From Clostridia bacterium (GTDB lineage Bacteria > Bacillota > Clostridia > Oscillospirales > CAG-272), in contig JAFTCN010000046.1 in assembly GCA_017454675.1 (NCBI GenBank), forward strand, positions 1 to 64,000: a stretch of DNA of 64,000 nt, given 5' to 3'. Numbering within the stretch: the stretch's first letter is position 1; every line of letters starts with the position of its first letter. Below, in pieces: positions 45,022-54,481 of this stretch. The position numbers were made by a program, and so were the translations under genes. The notes below the pieces were generated by a model that was not told the origin of the DNA, made no database searches, and worked only from the letters and a program-made list of their open reading frames with translations.

Positions 45022-46085
45022 GCGCCCGCGCGTCTTCAGCCAAGGACTTTCCCGAAGGCTACCGGCCGCCGGATTCGTTTCCCGGAGCGGAGACGGCCCG
45101 GGAAGGGATCCTGCTCGGCCTTTCGGGCGGGCCCGACTCGATGTGCCTGCTCGACCTGCTGCTTGCCGGCGGATATCCCGTGACCGCCGTGCACGTGAAC
45201 CACATGATACGCGGGGCCGAGGCAGACCGCGACGAGGAATTCTGCCGCATCACGGCCGCGGAGCGCGGCATCCCCTTCCTCTCCTTCCGGAGAGACGTCC
45301 CCGCCGGCGTGAAGCCGGGCGGCAAGGGGCTCGAGGAGGCCGCGAGGGACGCGAGATACGCCTGTTTTGCAGAAGCCGCGGAAAAGACCGGGATCCGGGT
45401 CATCGCGACCGCCCACAACTCGGACGACAACGCCGAGACAGTGCTGTTCAACCTCGTAAGAGGCTGCTCTGCGAGGGGCGCGTGCGGTATACCGCCGTCG
45501 AGGCCCTTCCCCGAAGCCGGAGACGGCGCTGTGATAGTCCGCCCGATACTCGGGGTCTCCAAGAGCGAGGTCCTCGCGTACTGCGCCGGAAAAGGCGTAA
45601 AATACGTCACCGACAGCACTAATTCGGATATTTCCTATTCCAGGAACCTCATAAGGCTCACCGTCATGCCGCGCCTGCGGGAGATCAATCCATCCTTCGG
45701 GAGGGCTCTCCTCGGCTTCTGCGCGTCGCTGAGGGAGGACGCGGACAGCCTCGACTCCGAAGCCGGAAACTTCGTATCGTCGGGGGGATGCGCCACTCCC
45801 GGAGCCGCCGCTTCGCTTTCGGCTCCGGTGCTCTCGAGGGCGATCCTCTTCTCCGCGCGCGCTGCCGGAGCCTCTCCCGAGAGGAGGCACGTTCAGGAGC
45901 TGGCGGACGCGGTGCGTGAGAACAGGAGCTGCGCCGTGACGCTTCCCGGAAGCGTAAGGGGAGAAGTCACCCGCGACGGAAGGATCCTGTTCCGCCGCGA
46001 CGGAAGGATCAGGAAACAAAAAACTACACACGACAAAGAACCCGAAAGGCAGGACGAACCCGAAAATGTACAGCATGAGAGATGA
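45018..46085 (+). CDS. tilS: tRNA(Ile)-lysidine synthase, short form
   Basis: A 355-residue N-type PP-loop ATPase: LGLSGGPDSMCLLDLL near residues 31-46, AVHVNHMIRG and TAHNSDDNAETVL. It converts C34 of the tRNA-Ile CAU anticodon to lysidine. The C-terminal region after the catalytic core (about 225-355) is shorter than in Bacillus (about 470 residues); it lacks most of the usual C-terminal domain, as in minimal TilS forms. The start is TTG overlapping the dnaB stop. It overlaps hpt by 20 bp. Confidence 0.92.
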   Translation: MSARASSAKDFPEGYRPPDSFPGAETAREGILLGLSGGPDSMCLLDLLLAGGYPVTAVHVNHMIRGAEADRDEEFCRITAAERGIPFLSFRRDVPAGVKPGGKGLEEAARDARYACFAEAAEKTGIRVIATAHNSDDNAETVLFNLVRGCSARGACGIPPSRPFPEAGDGAVIVRPILGVSKSEVLAYCAGKGVKYVTDSTNSDISYSRNLIRLTVMPRLREINPSFGRALLGFCASLREDADSLDSEAGNFVSSGGCATPGAAASLSAPVLSRAILFSARAAGASPERRHVQELADAVRENRSCAVTLPGSVRGEVTRDGRILFRRDGRIRKQKTTHDKEPERQDEPENVQHER

Positions 46086-46620
46086 TATCGAACGGATCCT
46101 CGTATCAGAGAAGGAGATCGAAGAGACGGTGACACGTATCGCTGCCGAGATAGACCGCGACTACGGCGACAGCGAGCGCTCGCTTCTGCTTCTCGCGATA
46201 CTAAAAGGCTCGGTGGTCTTCATGGGAGACCTCATGAAGAAGATTCGCCGGCCGGTCGAGATCGACTTCATGCGCGTATCCTCCTACTCCGGGACCGAAA
46301 CGCGGGGCAAGGTCGACATTCTCCTCGACCTCCACCGAGATGACCTCGGCAGGGTCGACATACTAATCGTCGAGGACATAGTCGACAGCGGAAAGACCCT
46401 CGCCTACCTCTCGAACTACCTTAAATTCAAGGGCGCGCACAGCGTGAAGTGCGCCACGATGCTCAACAAGCCGTCGAGACGGAAAGTGGACTTCGAGCCC
46501 GACTACTCCGGTCTCGTCATCCCGGACTATTTCGTCGTCGGGTACGGCCTCGATTACAACGAAAAATACCGGACGCTTCCCTTCATAGGGATCCTGAAGC
46601 CGGAGATATATACCGACTGA
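46066..46620 (+). CDS. hpt: Hypoxanthine phosphoribosyltransferase
   Basis: A 184-residue type I PRTase with LKGSVVFMGDL (PPi loop), VSSYSGTETRGKV (flexible loop), VEDIVDSGKTL (PRPP motif) and PDYFVVGYGLDYNEKYR (purine-binding end). It salvages hypoxanthine and guanine. An ATG at 46075 is possible. The order tilS-hpt-ftsH is typical of Firmicutes. Confidence 0.95.
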   Translation: MYSMRDDIERILVSEKEIEETVTRIAAEIDRDYGDSERSLLLLAILKGSVVFMGDLMKKIRRPVEIDFMRVSSYSGTETRGKVDILLDLHRDDLGRVDILIVEDIVDSGKTLAYLSNYLKFKGAHSVKCATMLNKPSRRKVDFEPDYSGLVIPDYFVVGYGLDYNEKYRTLPFIGILKPEIYTD

Positions 46621-46667
46621 GGGCGAAAGCCCCTGCCGGAATGCAGAACTGAAAGGCTTCTTTTAAC

Positions 46668-48851
46668 ATGAACAAACGCTCTCACAGCAACCTGAAGGCG
46701 CTGATCGCGTACGTGGTGATAATCGGACTCATAATATTCGTTGTCTCACGTATGTTCAGCTCCGGCCAGAAGGATTCGCTCAAATACAGCGACGTCGTCA
46801 CACTCTTTAAGGAGGAGAAGGTCGAATCGTTCGAGATCGACGACGACAACGTCCTGACGATGAAGCTTAAGGACCAGACCGCCAAGGTCGCTTACGAGCT
46901 CAAGGACGTCGACTACTTCAGGGAGGACCTGGGCGAACTGATCGAACAGCAGTACGCAGACGGGATCATAAAGGATTACGAGTATGAGCCCTATCACCCC
47001 ATCCCCTGGTGGGTGTCGGTCCTGCCGTACGTGCTCATCGGCATCATATTCATCGTGCTTTACGTCGTGCTCCTCAACCAGGCCACCGGCCGGGGCGGCA
47101 AGATCAACAGCTTCGGCAAGGCCCGGGTCAAGACGGGACAGGACACCAAGGAGAAGGTCACATTCGACGATGTGGCCGGAGCCGAGGAGGAAAAGGAGGA
47201 ACTGCGGGAGATCGTGGACTTCCTCAAGGACCCGAAGAAATACGCCGCGCTCGGCGCCAGGATCCCGCACGGCGTGCTGCTGATGGGCCCTCCGGGAACG
47301 GGTAAGACGCTCCTCGCGAAGGCCGTCGCCGGAGAGGCTGACGTGCCGTTCCTCTCCATATCGGGTTCCGACTTCGTCGAAATGTACGTCGGCGTCGGCG
47401 CCTCCAGAGTGAGAGACCTCTTCGAGACCGCCCGAAAGGCTCCGGCATCGATCGTCTTCATCGACGAGATAGACGCCGTCGGACGCCACCGCGGGGCAGG
47501 ACTCGGCGGAGGACACGACGAAAGAGAGCAGACGCTCAACCAGCTGCTCGTCGAGATGGACGGTTTCGGCGCACATGACGGCATCATCGTCATGGCGGCT
47601 ACGAACCGCCCCGACATACTCGACCCCGCCCTTCTCCGTCCCGGACGCTTCGACAGGCAGATAACGGTCAACTACCCCGACATCACAGGCCGCGAGGCGA
47701 TACTCAAGGTCCACGCGAGAAACAAGAAATTCGAGGATTCGGTCGATTTCTCGGTCATAGCCAAAACGACGGCCGGCTTTACCGGCGCCGATCTCGCCAA
47801 CCTGCTCAACGAGGCGGCTCTGCTCGCGGTCAGGCGCGGCAAGACGCTCATCGGCATGGACGACATCGAGGACGCCTTCATGAAGGTCCTCGCCGGCCCG
47901 CAGAAGAAGTCCACGAGGCTCAGCGAGAAGGAAAAGCGCAACACCGCCTATCACGAGGCCGGCCACGCGATCGTCGAGCACTTCCTGCCGACCTGCGACC
48001 CGGTCCATTCGATATCGATCATACCCGCCGGACAGACGCTCGGCGTAACGATCTCGATCCCCACTCAGGACAAGTTCAGCGTATACCGTGAAGAACTTAA
48101 CGAACGGATAGCCGGACTGCTCGGCGGACGCGTCGCCGAGATGCTGACGTTCGGAGACTTCTCGGGCGGCGCGTCGAACGACATCAAACGGGCCACCGAG
48201 ATCGCACACCAGATGGTCACCACGCTCGGCATGTCCGATCTGCTCGGGCCGATCAGATACGGATCGAGCCACGGCGACGACATCTTCCTCGGCCGCGATT
48301 TCTCGACCACCCAGGACTACTCCGACGAGACCGCCGCCAAGATCGACGCCGAGGTGCACAGGATAATCACCTCCGCCTTCGACGTCGCGAAGAACATACT
48401 CACCGAGCACGCCGACAAGCTGAAGTTCGTAGCCGAATATCTCGTCGGTCACGAGATGATGGACAGGGAGCAGTTCGAATTCGCGATGAACAGCGACGCT
48501 CCGACCGTCGCCGACCTCGAGAAGATCGCCGAGGAGAAGAAGAACCGCAGCCGCGACGCCAACCGCGAGGAAGCCGAGAGGCTAGAGCGCATCGAGCGAC
48601 GCCGCCGCGAGGAGGAGGCGAAGCGCATGGCCGCCTTCGCCCCCGAAGGGGCGGAGCACGGGGACGGCTCCGATACATCCGAAGGACAGCCTGAAGGGCA
48701 GCCCGAAGAGACTGAGGATCCCGCCGGTAACGCGGGTGAGTCAGGCGGCGGAAACGGAGAAGGCAGAGCCGCGGACGCTCCCGGCGAAGATGAGCCGGCT
48801 GACGGTACGGGCGGAGACCCGGACGGCGGCAGCGACGGCGAAAAGCACTGA
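46668..48851 (+). CDS. ftsH: ATP-dependent zinc metalloprotease FtsH
   Basis: A 727-residue membrane AAA protease: two helices (about 11-28 and 110-132) around an extracytoplasmic domain, Walker A GPPGTGKT near 208, Walker [12 protein letters not shown], the SRH region, and the zinc site HEAGH near 428. The last 100 residues form a Glu/Arg-rich coiled coil and a Gly/Glu/Asp/Pro-rich acidic tail, longer than usual and probably disordered. It degrades membrane and regulatory proteins. Confidence 0.96.
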   Translation: MNKRSHSNLKALIAYVVIIGLIIFVVSRMFSSGQKDSLKYSDVVTLFKEEKVESFEIDDDNVLTMKLKDQTAKVAYELKDVDYFREDLGELIEQQYADGIIKDYEYEPYHPIPWWVSVLPYVLIGIIFIVLYVVLLNQATGRGGKINSFGKARVKTGQDTKEKVTFDDVAGAEEEKEELREIVDFLKDPKKYAALGARIPHGVLLMGPPGTGKTLLAKAVAGEADVPFLSISGSDFVEMYVGVGASRVRDLFETARKAPASIVFIDEIDAVGRHRGAGLGGGHDEREQTLNQLLVEMDGFGAHDGIIVMAATNRPDILDPALLRPGRFDRQITVNYPDITGREAILKVHARNKKFEDSVDFSVIAKTTAGFTGADLANLLNEAALLAVRRGKTLIGMDDIEDAFMKVLAGPQKKSTRLSEKEKRNTAYHEAGHAIVEHFLPTCDPVHSISIIPAGQTLGVTISIPTQDKFSVYREELNERIAGLLGGRVAEMLTFGDFSGGASNDIKRATEIAHQMVTTLGMSDLLGPIRYGSSHGDDIFLGRDFSTTQDYSDETAAKIDAEVHRIITSAFDVAKNILTEHADKLKFVAEYLVGHEMMDREQFEFAMNSDAPTVADLEKIAEEKKNRSRDANREEAERLERIERRRREEEAKRMAAFAPEGAEHGDGSDTSEGQPEGQPEETEDPAGNAGESGGGNGEGRAADAPGEDEPADGTGGDPDGGSDGEKH

Positions 48852-48949
48852 TACCGGCCCCGGACGGCGGGAAGACATCCCGGCAGACGGCGCACCGGCA
48901 ACAAAAATGCACTTTTCGGGCCCGCATGTCAAAAAACCGATGTTTCCTA

Positions 48950-48978
48950 TTGACAACGGTGCCCGGGTGATGTATAAT
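48950..48978 (+). promoter_or_regulatory. Promoter of rpsU
   Basis: TTGACA, 17 bp, TATAAT, both perfect. This is the one clear promoter in the window without a spaced TGn extension. Confidence 0.85.
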
Positions 48979-49029
48979 ATACCAATGTATGATAATGTGC
49001 TTCGCGGCACTTCGAGGGGAGGGAAAAAA

Positions 49030-49206
49030 ATGGCAGAAGTCAAGGTCAGAGAAGGCGAATCGCTGGACAGCGCTCTCCGTCGCTTCAAGAGATCCTGCGC
49101 CCGCTCCGCGGTGCTGGCAGAGCTCCGCAAAAGAGAGCACTACGAGAAACCCAGCGTAAAGCGCAAGAAGAAATCCGAAGCCGCCAGAAAGCGTAAATAC
49201 AAATAA
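49030..49206 (+). CDS. rpsU: 30S ribosomal protein S21
   Basis: A 58-residue protein: [21 protein letters not shown], then [20 protein letters not shown], the full S21 pattern. GGGAGGG lies seven bases before the ATG at 49030. S21 sits near the anti-Shine-Dalgarno of 16S rRNA. Single gene with its own promoter and terminator. Confidence 0.96.
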   Translation: MAEVKVREGESLDSALRRFKRSCARSAVLAELRKREHYEKPSVKRKKKSEAARKRKYK

Positions 49207-49263
49207 TCCACAGAGGATCTAATTTCAGACACGGGACATGAGGCTCTCATCCCGCGAAATGAA

Positions 49264-49300
49264 GCCGGCGCCGGAAGTCGTTCTTTCCGGCGCCGGTCTT
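49264..49300 (+). terminator. Terminator of rpsU
   Basis: Perfect CCGGCGCCGG arms with AA/TT extension, then TCTTTT. Nothing else is visible between it and about 49400. Confidence 0.8.
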
Positions 49301-49599
49301 TTGGGAGAAGATGTTTTCTCAAATCGCACTTCCCCTCTCATTCTTTCGCCCGGACTCCCTCTTTCCCCGATATCCCCTCACCGCCCGCGCCGGCGGCAGT
49401 GAGAAAGATACTCACCGGCACGGACATGGAAAAGAAAACAAAAAAGACCGCACGCAAAAGAAGGGGCGCCGCCTCCTCTTCCGCTTCCCGCAAGGCCCCG
49501 GCTGCCACTCGCCGGGCGTCCGCCGGGTCGGCCTCCGCGGCCGGTACCGCGCACGGTACCGGAACCGAAACCATATTAACCAGCAAGGATAAAAAAGAA

Positions 49600-50172
49600 A
49601 TGGAAAACAAATTCATCGTCGAAACCTCAGCAAGACACATCCACCTCACCGCCGAAGCCGTCGAGATCCTCTACGGCAAGGGAGCGGAACTCATTGTCAA
49701 GAAGATGCTCAGCCAGCCCGGCCAGTTCGCCTGCGCGAACGAGAAGATCCTTCTCACCGGCCCCAAGGGCAGCCTCGCGGTATCTGTGCTCGGGCCGATC
49801 CGTTCCGCCAACCAGGTTGAGCTCTCGTTCACCGACGCCAGAGCGCTGGGGATCGCTCCTCCGGTCCGCGAGAGCGGTGACGTTGCCGGTACCCCCGGCA
49901 TCAAACTCACCGGCCCCGCCGGAGAGCTCGAGATCGCCGAGGGCTGCATCATCGCCAAGCGCCACATCCACATGACCCCCGCTGACGCCGAAGCGTTCGG
50001 AGTCGTCGACAAACAGATCGTCAGCGTAAAGCTCGAGACCCCGCGTCCCCTCATCTTCGGTGACGTAGTAGTCCGCGTGAGCCCGAAGTTCGCTCTCGCG
50101 ATGCACATCGACACCGACGAATGCAACGCCGCAGCGGCCTTCGGGACCGTATACGGCGAGATAGTAAAGTAA
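49600..50172 (+). CDS. pduL: Phosphate propanoyl/acetyltransferase, PduL family
   Basis: A 190-residue PduL-type phosphotransacylase. Two metal-binding His blocks, SARHIHLT and KRHIHMTPADA, belong to its two beta-barrel halves, and CIIAKRHIHM precedes the second. It interconverts acyl-CoA and acyl phosphate, feeding acetate kinase. No microcompartment shell genes are nearby, so a housekeeping role in place of Pta is likely. The frame is open upstream to 49426 or 49399, which would add 58-67 Lys/Arg/Ala/Ser-rich residues; I chose MENKFIVET at 49600, but the longer form cannot be excluded. Confidence 0.9.
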   Translation: MENKFIVETSARHIHLTAEAVEILYGKGAELIVKKMLSQPGQFACANEKILLTGPKGSLAVSVLGPIRSANQVELSFTDARALGIAPPVRESGDVAGTPGIKLTGPAGELEIAEGCIIAKRHIHMTPADAEAFGVVDKQIVSVKLETPRPLIFGDVVVRVSPKFALAMHIDTDECNAAAAFGTVYGEIVK

Positions 50173-50216
50173 AAACAGCCGTCTTCCGGAAGGCGTTAAA
50201 AAAGGAGAAAGAACAA

Positions 50217-51221
50217 ATGAAAAGGACACTGTACAGCGTAATTATCGCTCTTATCGCCGTGTTTTCATCAGTCGCGCTGACGCTCTCAGCCTCGGCCGCG
50301 CTTGTTCCGACCGACTATTCAGCCTTCGGTCAGCAGACGATCGATGTCCCGTCGGGCGGACCCGCCGCAGTTCCGGACGGAAAGATCGACAGCGGAGAAT
50401 ACGCCGCGGTACTCACTTTCGACGACACCACCCCCGGCATCTCAAAGAGCGCCGGCACCTTCACTGCCTATCCGACCTCGGTAAGAGTCGGGATCACGCT
50501 CGACAGCGAGTTCCTCTGGCTCGGCATCGAAGTAAGCGAGCCCAATTACAAATACAGGATCAAATCAACGAACACAGCCGGATCCTATATGGCTTTTTCG
50601 ATGGGATTCAACATGGGAGGCAAATTCTATCAGTGCATGGACCGCAACACGCTGACTCTGTCGGTCTGCGATGACGGTTCTCTCTTCAAGGCCAATTCCG
50701 TACTTGTCTACGACGAGGCCGGCAAGTTCACAACGACTTACCACGCCGATGTCTACAAGGAAGCCGTCGCAGTCCGCGACGACACCGCCGGCAAGACGGT
50801 ATACGAAGTCAAGCTCGACAGGAAGCTCCTCGCCGGCTACAACTCAGCCGAAGACATTGGCGAAGTGTGCTATCTGCACTTCATCAACATGACATACGAC
50901 GCATCCGGAGCAAAGGCTGAGTACAGATACCGCTGCATCCTCTCGGATGACGCCAAGGCCCAGATCACGGCCCAGGACGGCTGGGTGGCCTCTTTCGCCC
51001 CCGAACTGCTGAGATTCTCCGCCGCGTCCGAAGTCACGACAGCCTCCGAAGTCACGACAGCCGCCGCGGTCACGACAGCTCCCGAATCCACTTCGGCTTC
51101 CGGCCAGAACACTGAGCCCAGCGGAAACACCGGCGACAGAACCTTCATCTGGATCGCTGCGGCATTCGCCGCGGCAACCGTTGCCGTCGCGGTCATCGTA
51201 ACAAAGCGCAGATATCAGTAA
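50217..51221 (+). CDS. Membrane-anchored surface protein with a CBM9/DOMON-like domain
   Basis: A 334-residue protein. The signal peptide (to about residue 27, LSASAA) is followed by a domain of about 230 residues starting with DGKIDSGEYAAVLTFDD, the opening of family 9 carbohydrate-binding-like domains. A Thr-rich spacer with three SEVTTA-like repeats precedes a C-terminal helix (IWIAAAFAAATVAVAVIV) and a basic tail that anchor it to the membrane. No LPxTG motif is present. AGGAG lies nine bases upstream of the start. It is probably a sugar- or heme-binding surface protein; the ligand is unknown. Confidence 0.8.
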   Translation: MKRTLYSVIIALIAVFSSVALTLSASAALVPTDYSAFGQQTIDVPSGGPAAVPDGKIDSGEYAAVLTFDDTTPGISKSAGTFTAYPTSVRVGITLDSEFLWLGIEVSEPNYKYRIKSTNTAGSYMAFSMGFNMGGKFYQCMDRNTLTLSVCDDGSLFKANSVLVYDEAGKFTTTYHADVYKEAVAVRDDTAGKTVYEVKLDRKLLAGYNSAEDIGEVCYLHFINMTYDASGAKAEYRYRCILSDDAKAQITAQDGWVASFAPELLRFSAASEVTTASEVTTAAAVTTAPESTSASGQNTEPSGNTGDRTFIWIAAAFAAATVAVAVIVTKRRYQ

Positions 51222-51259
51222 TCGGTAATCGCAGGGTTACCGTACACCTGCATGTGACA

Positions 51260-51290
51260 GGGGCAGCCGATGAGATCGGCTGCCCCTGCT
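51260..51290 (+). terminator. Terminator of surface protein gene
   Basis: Twelve-base-pair stem GGGGCAGCCGAT/ATCGGCTGCCCC with a three-base loop, weak T tail (TGCTGTTTT). Confidence 0.8.
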
Positions 51291-51349
51291 GTTTTCCTGT
51301 GTCTGTGAGCCCTGTCACGGGCGGGGTGCCTGTGAGAAACGGCTTTTCA

Positions 51350-52807
51350 CTATTCCTGCTTTTCGAACCTCTGAAGGTCGATAGTGTACCCTTCGGGTAT
51401 CCTCGCGCGTTCCTCGTCCGCCCTGGCGAAATGGTCCATGCGCGCGACGCCGAAGCGGTGGAGCTTCTTTCCCTTCCCCGGCTTCTCCGCGCCGGGAGCC
51501 TTCGGCGGGCTCACAGTGACGTCTGAGGCGACGTGGGCGTCGAGCAGCTCCTTCATCCGGGCGATCCTCGGGACCGACGGGTCGTATCTGTCGAAGCGCT
51601 CGGGTGTTCCGTCGAAATAGGCGTATCTGTCCGTCGCGGCGTTGAAAATGAGTTTGTCGCAGTCGCCCGCGATCATCCACGTGCCGGTCTTTCCCCAGCC
51701 GTACTGCGAATAAACGAACTCACGGCCGCCGCTGCCGTCAAGGATGCTCCTGCCGTCAAAGAGCGACGGATCGTACGGTACTCCTGCCCAGTCGAGCAGC
51801 GTGGGGGCGAGATCGACGAGAGATACGGCGTCGCTGCGTCTGCAGCCCTCCCTTCCCGGGATCTTTACCATGAGCGGGATACGGCTCGCGCAGCTCATCA
51901 TCGTGCGCTTGCCCATGTTGTAGTAGTCGCCGAGACACTCGCCGTGGTCGGAGGTGAAGACGATCAGGGTGTCGTCGTACATCCCCTTCCTCTTCAGCGC
52001 ATCTAAGATCCTTCCCGCGTGGTAATCGACGAACGACAGGCAGGCGTAGTAGAAATTCTTCAGCCGCAAAAGGTCGAGCCGCGACAGGTCGAGCGCCTCG
52101 CCCGAGAGGTTCGGGTCGAGGAGGTATTTGAGCTGCGGCGTCTCGGGCGGAACGAAGGGGCCGGGCAGGTCGTCGCGACGGAAAAGCTTGTTCCACGGCG
52201 CCGGCGGGCAGAAGGGCGGATGGGGATGGATGAACGAGGACATGAGGAAGACGGGCTTCGACGGGTCGCACCGCTCGATGTACTCGACCGTCCTGTCGCC
52301 TACCCAGGCGGTCGGGTGGTACTCGGCCGGCAGCTGCGATACCTGAGGGACGTAATACATCTCGCTGCGGTGCCCGTTGTAGTCGAAGACGTTCCGGTAG
52401 GGCGACGACATGATGAAATTCGTGTAGTCGTCACCGGGGTTCGACATCTCCTCCTGCGTTTTTCTGTGCGCGAATCCGAGCGTACCGTAGCTGTCCCAGA
52501 CATAGTGCATCTTGCCCACCTGATACGAGTCATATCCCGCTTCGGTGAGCATGGAGTAGAATCCCTTTCCGTTCCAGGCCTTCGCCTTGTTGTTCGTGGC
52601 GTTGCCGGTGTTGACGCAGTATCTGCCCGACATCATGCAAAGCCTCGCGGGCACGCAGACGGGAGACGGGGTGACCGCCCTCTCGAAGACCGCCGACCCG
52701 GCAGCCAGTCCGTCGAGCGCGGGGGTCTGCGCGTATTCGCAGCCGTATGCGCCGAGCGCGTCGGCGCGGCACTGGTCCGTCATTATGATGAGTATGTGTT
52801 TAGGCAT
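51350..52807 (-). CDS. Sulfatase (Cys-type, formylglycine-dependent)
   Basis: A 485-residue protein of the alkaline phosphatase superfamily: HILIIMTDQCRADALG at the N-terminus with metal ligands, SPVCVPARLCMMSGR where Cys51 of C-x-P-x-R is the residue converted to formylglycine, and FTSDHGECLGDYYNMGKR as the second metal/His block. It removes sulfate esters, probably from glycans. There is no signal peptide, so it acts inside the cell or lacks a recognised export signal. A maturase must be encoded elsewhere. Start at 52807 with AGGGGG upstream. It follows the GH39-like gene after 44 bp. Confidence 0.92.
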   Translation of the reverse strand: MPKHILIIMTDQCRADALGAYGCEYAQTPALDGLAAGSAVFERAVTPSPVCVPARLCMMSGRYCVNTGNATNNKAKAWNGKGFYSMLTEAGYDSYQVGKMHYVWDSYGTLGFAHRKTQEEMSNPGDDYTNFIMSSPYRNVFDYNGHRSEMYYVPQVSQLPAEYHPTAWVGDRTVEYIERCDPSKPVFLMSSFIHPHPPFCPPAPWNKLFRRDDLPGPFVPPETPQLKYLLDPNLSGEALDLSRLDLLRLKNFYYACLSFVDYHAGRILDALKRKGMYDDTLIVFTSDHGECLGDYYNMGKRTMMSCASRIPLMVKIPGREGCRRSDAVSLVDLAPTLLDWAGVPYDPSLFDGRSILDGSGGREFVYSQYGWGKTGTWMIAGDCDKLIFNAATDRYAYFDGTPERFDRYDPSVPRIARMKELLDAHVASDVTVSPPKAPGAEKPGKGKKLHRFGVARMDHFARADEERARIPEGYTIDLQRFEKQE

Positions 52808-52851
52808 GCTGTGCCCCCTTTTTCGCATCTTAAGCGGTGAATTTCGCGCGG

Positions 52852-54264
52852 TCAGCGGATGAATCTCCCGAACTCCAGCATTCTCGGGCGGTCTGACAGC
52901 GGCAGATTGTGAAGGATGTATCCGCCCGGCAGCTGCTCTGCAACCGATTCGGGAATCGGATATACCGATCCGTCGACAAGATCGACGAACCTCGCGTCCG
53001 ACGGATCTCCCATGCCCGACACGATGAACGTCGCGGTGCCGCAAAAGCTCTCAGAGATCATATCGGCAGCGTACCAGAAAACGTAGGCCGCGCCTCCGTC
53101 CGGGCGCTCGAATCCGTGCGAGACGAGCTGGAAACCTCCGACGTCGTGCCCGAAGACGAGCCCGGACGCCGCCGGCCTCGAGATCACCGGAAGATCGGCC
53201 GGTTTGAAATCGCCCTCGAATACAGAGGCCAGCACCTGAAGCGTCCGGTAAGACGGCTTCGGCCTGTATTCGCCTACGGCTCTGCCGTTTTCGTCGAACC
53301 CGGCGCCGAGAACGCCGAAATATCCGTAGTCGAGATAGCTGCCGACGTCTCCGTTGACGCCGTTCAAGGCCTCAATCATATCCATGGTAGAGAAATACGA
53401 CGCAAACTCGACGCCGCACGCGAGGTCGGTGACGAGGTGCCTCGCCATATATTTGCACTGTGAATCCTCGGTCCAGGCCCCGGTACGGAGCGCTCCGTGC
53501 CCGCCTCCGCGGGACTGCGCTCCCGACTCGCCCTGGATCAGCGGCAGGCCGGGCTTCGTCCTTCGCAGCAGCGCGGCGATCGCCCTCGGGGTGTCCTCCA
53601 TAACCTTGTCGTTCGGCGTGTAGCAGTGGTAGGAGAAAGCGTCGGCGGCATCGAGCATTCCGGCCGCGACTGCCTCCGACAGGAAGCACAGGTTCGCGCG
53701 GCAGACGGCTCCGCAGACGGTCTTCGCTCCGGGGTCGCCCGCTTTTACCGCCGCTGCGGTGGCGACGGCGAACTTCCCGTACTCGCGGCCGTCGGGTCCG
53801 TATTTCCAGCTGCTCTTCCCGTCCGGCTCGTTCCAGATCTCGTAATATGTTATGCGCCCCCTGAAGTGCTCCGCCGTCGCGCGGCAGTAAGCCGCCCAGG
53901 CGGCCTTTTCCTCATCGGTGCAGATCGGAGGGATGCCGACGGCTCCGAAGACCTCCTTCGCAGCCTCGCTGTAGAGAGGATTGCCGTAGCACAGGCAGAG
54001 CCAGGGCTCCATCCCTTCCGCGATGAGACGGTCGACTATCGAGTCGAGCCATGAAAAATCGTATACTCCGCGCTCGCGCTCGGTCTTCATCCATCCCGAC
54101 TGCAGCCTTACGTGCTTGACTCCGATCCTCGACAGCGGCAGATAGGCCTTTTCGGGGTCGAAAACGTCTCTGTCCAGTTTTTCGAAACCTATTCCGAGCC
54201 GCGACCTTTCTATCTCCGACGCGCACTTTGCCGGGACCTCCCCGGTCTTATTGAATCTGTACAT
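52852..54264 (-). CDS. Glycoside hydrolase, clan GH-A (GH39-like)
   Basis: A 470-residue TIM-barrel hydrolase. The acid/base Glu146 lies in YYEIWNEPDG, and a good candidate nucleophile is Glu246 in PLIQGESGAQ. GH39 members are beta-xylosidases or alpha-L-iduronidases. The neighbouring sulfatase makes a sulfated glycan or glycosaminoglycan-like substrate attractive, but that is inference. A beta-sandwich tail (about 370-470) ends the protein. No signal peptide is seen, so the substrate would be an imported oligosaccharide. Confidence 0.85.
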   Translation of the reverse strand: MYRFNKTGEVPAKCASEIERSRLGIGFEKLDRDVFDPEKAYLPLSRIGVKHVRLQSGWMKTERERGVYDFSWLDSIVDRLIAEGMEPWLCLCYGNPLYSEAAKEVFGAVGIPPICTDEEKAAWAAYCRATAEHFRGRITYYEIWNEPDGKSSWKYGPDGREYGKFAVATAAAVKAGDPGAKTVCGAVCRANLCFLSEAVAAGMLDAADAFSYHCYTPNDKVMEDTPRAIAALLRRTKPGLPLIQGESGAQSRGGGHGALRTGAWTEDSQCKYMARHLVTDLACGVEFASYFSTMDMIEALNGVNGDVGSYLDYGYFGVLGAGFDENGRAVGEYRPKPSYRTLQVLASVFEGDFKPADLPVISRPAASGLVFGHDVGGFQLVSHGFERPDGGAAYVFWYAADMISESFCGTATFIVSGMGDPSDARFVDLVDGSVYPIPESVAEQLPGGYILHNLPLSDRPRMLEFGRFIR

Positions 54265-54318
54265 ATTCTTCTCCCTTCTCCTCTCCCATCACGCATCTCA
54301 CGTCCGGTCTTCCGGTTA

Positions 54319-54347
54319 ATTATACCATATTTTTTCCGGGTTGTAAA
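54319..54347 (-). promoter_or_regulatory. Promoter of GH39-sulfatase genes
   Basis: Minus strand: TTTACA, 17 bp, TATAAT with extended TGG. Confidence 0.78.
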
Positions 54348-54389
54348 CGAATTTCTGACGCGCGCGCGCGATCCGCTATGTTATAATTA

Positions 54390-54418
54390 TTGACATTGTA
54401 AACCGGATGTGATAGAAT
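54390..54418 (+). promoter_or_regulatory. Promoter of TIM-barrel gene at 54482
   Basis: TTGACA, 17 bp, TAGAAT with extended TGA, divergent from the GH39 promoter. Confidence 0.75.
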
Positions 54419-54481
54419 ATTAAGGAATATAATCGGATAACCGTGAGCGGTACATGCGCTCGAAAGGACGGCATCAAAAGA

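Noticed and set aside
54358-54373. Alternating CG tract as a possible Z-DNA or regulatory element
   Set aside because: Only six CG units in a GC-rich genome, lying between two divergent promoters; nothing else supports a role.
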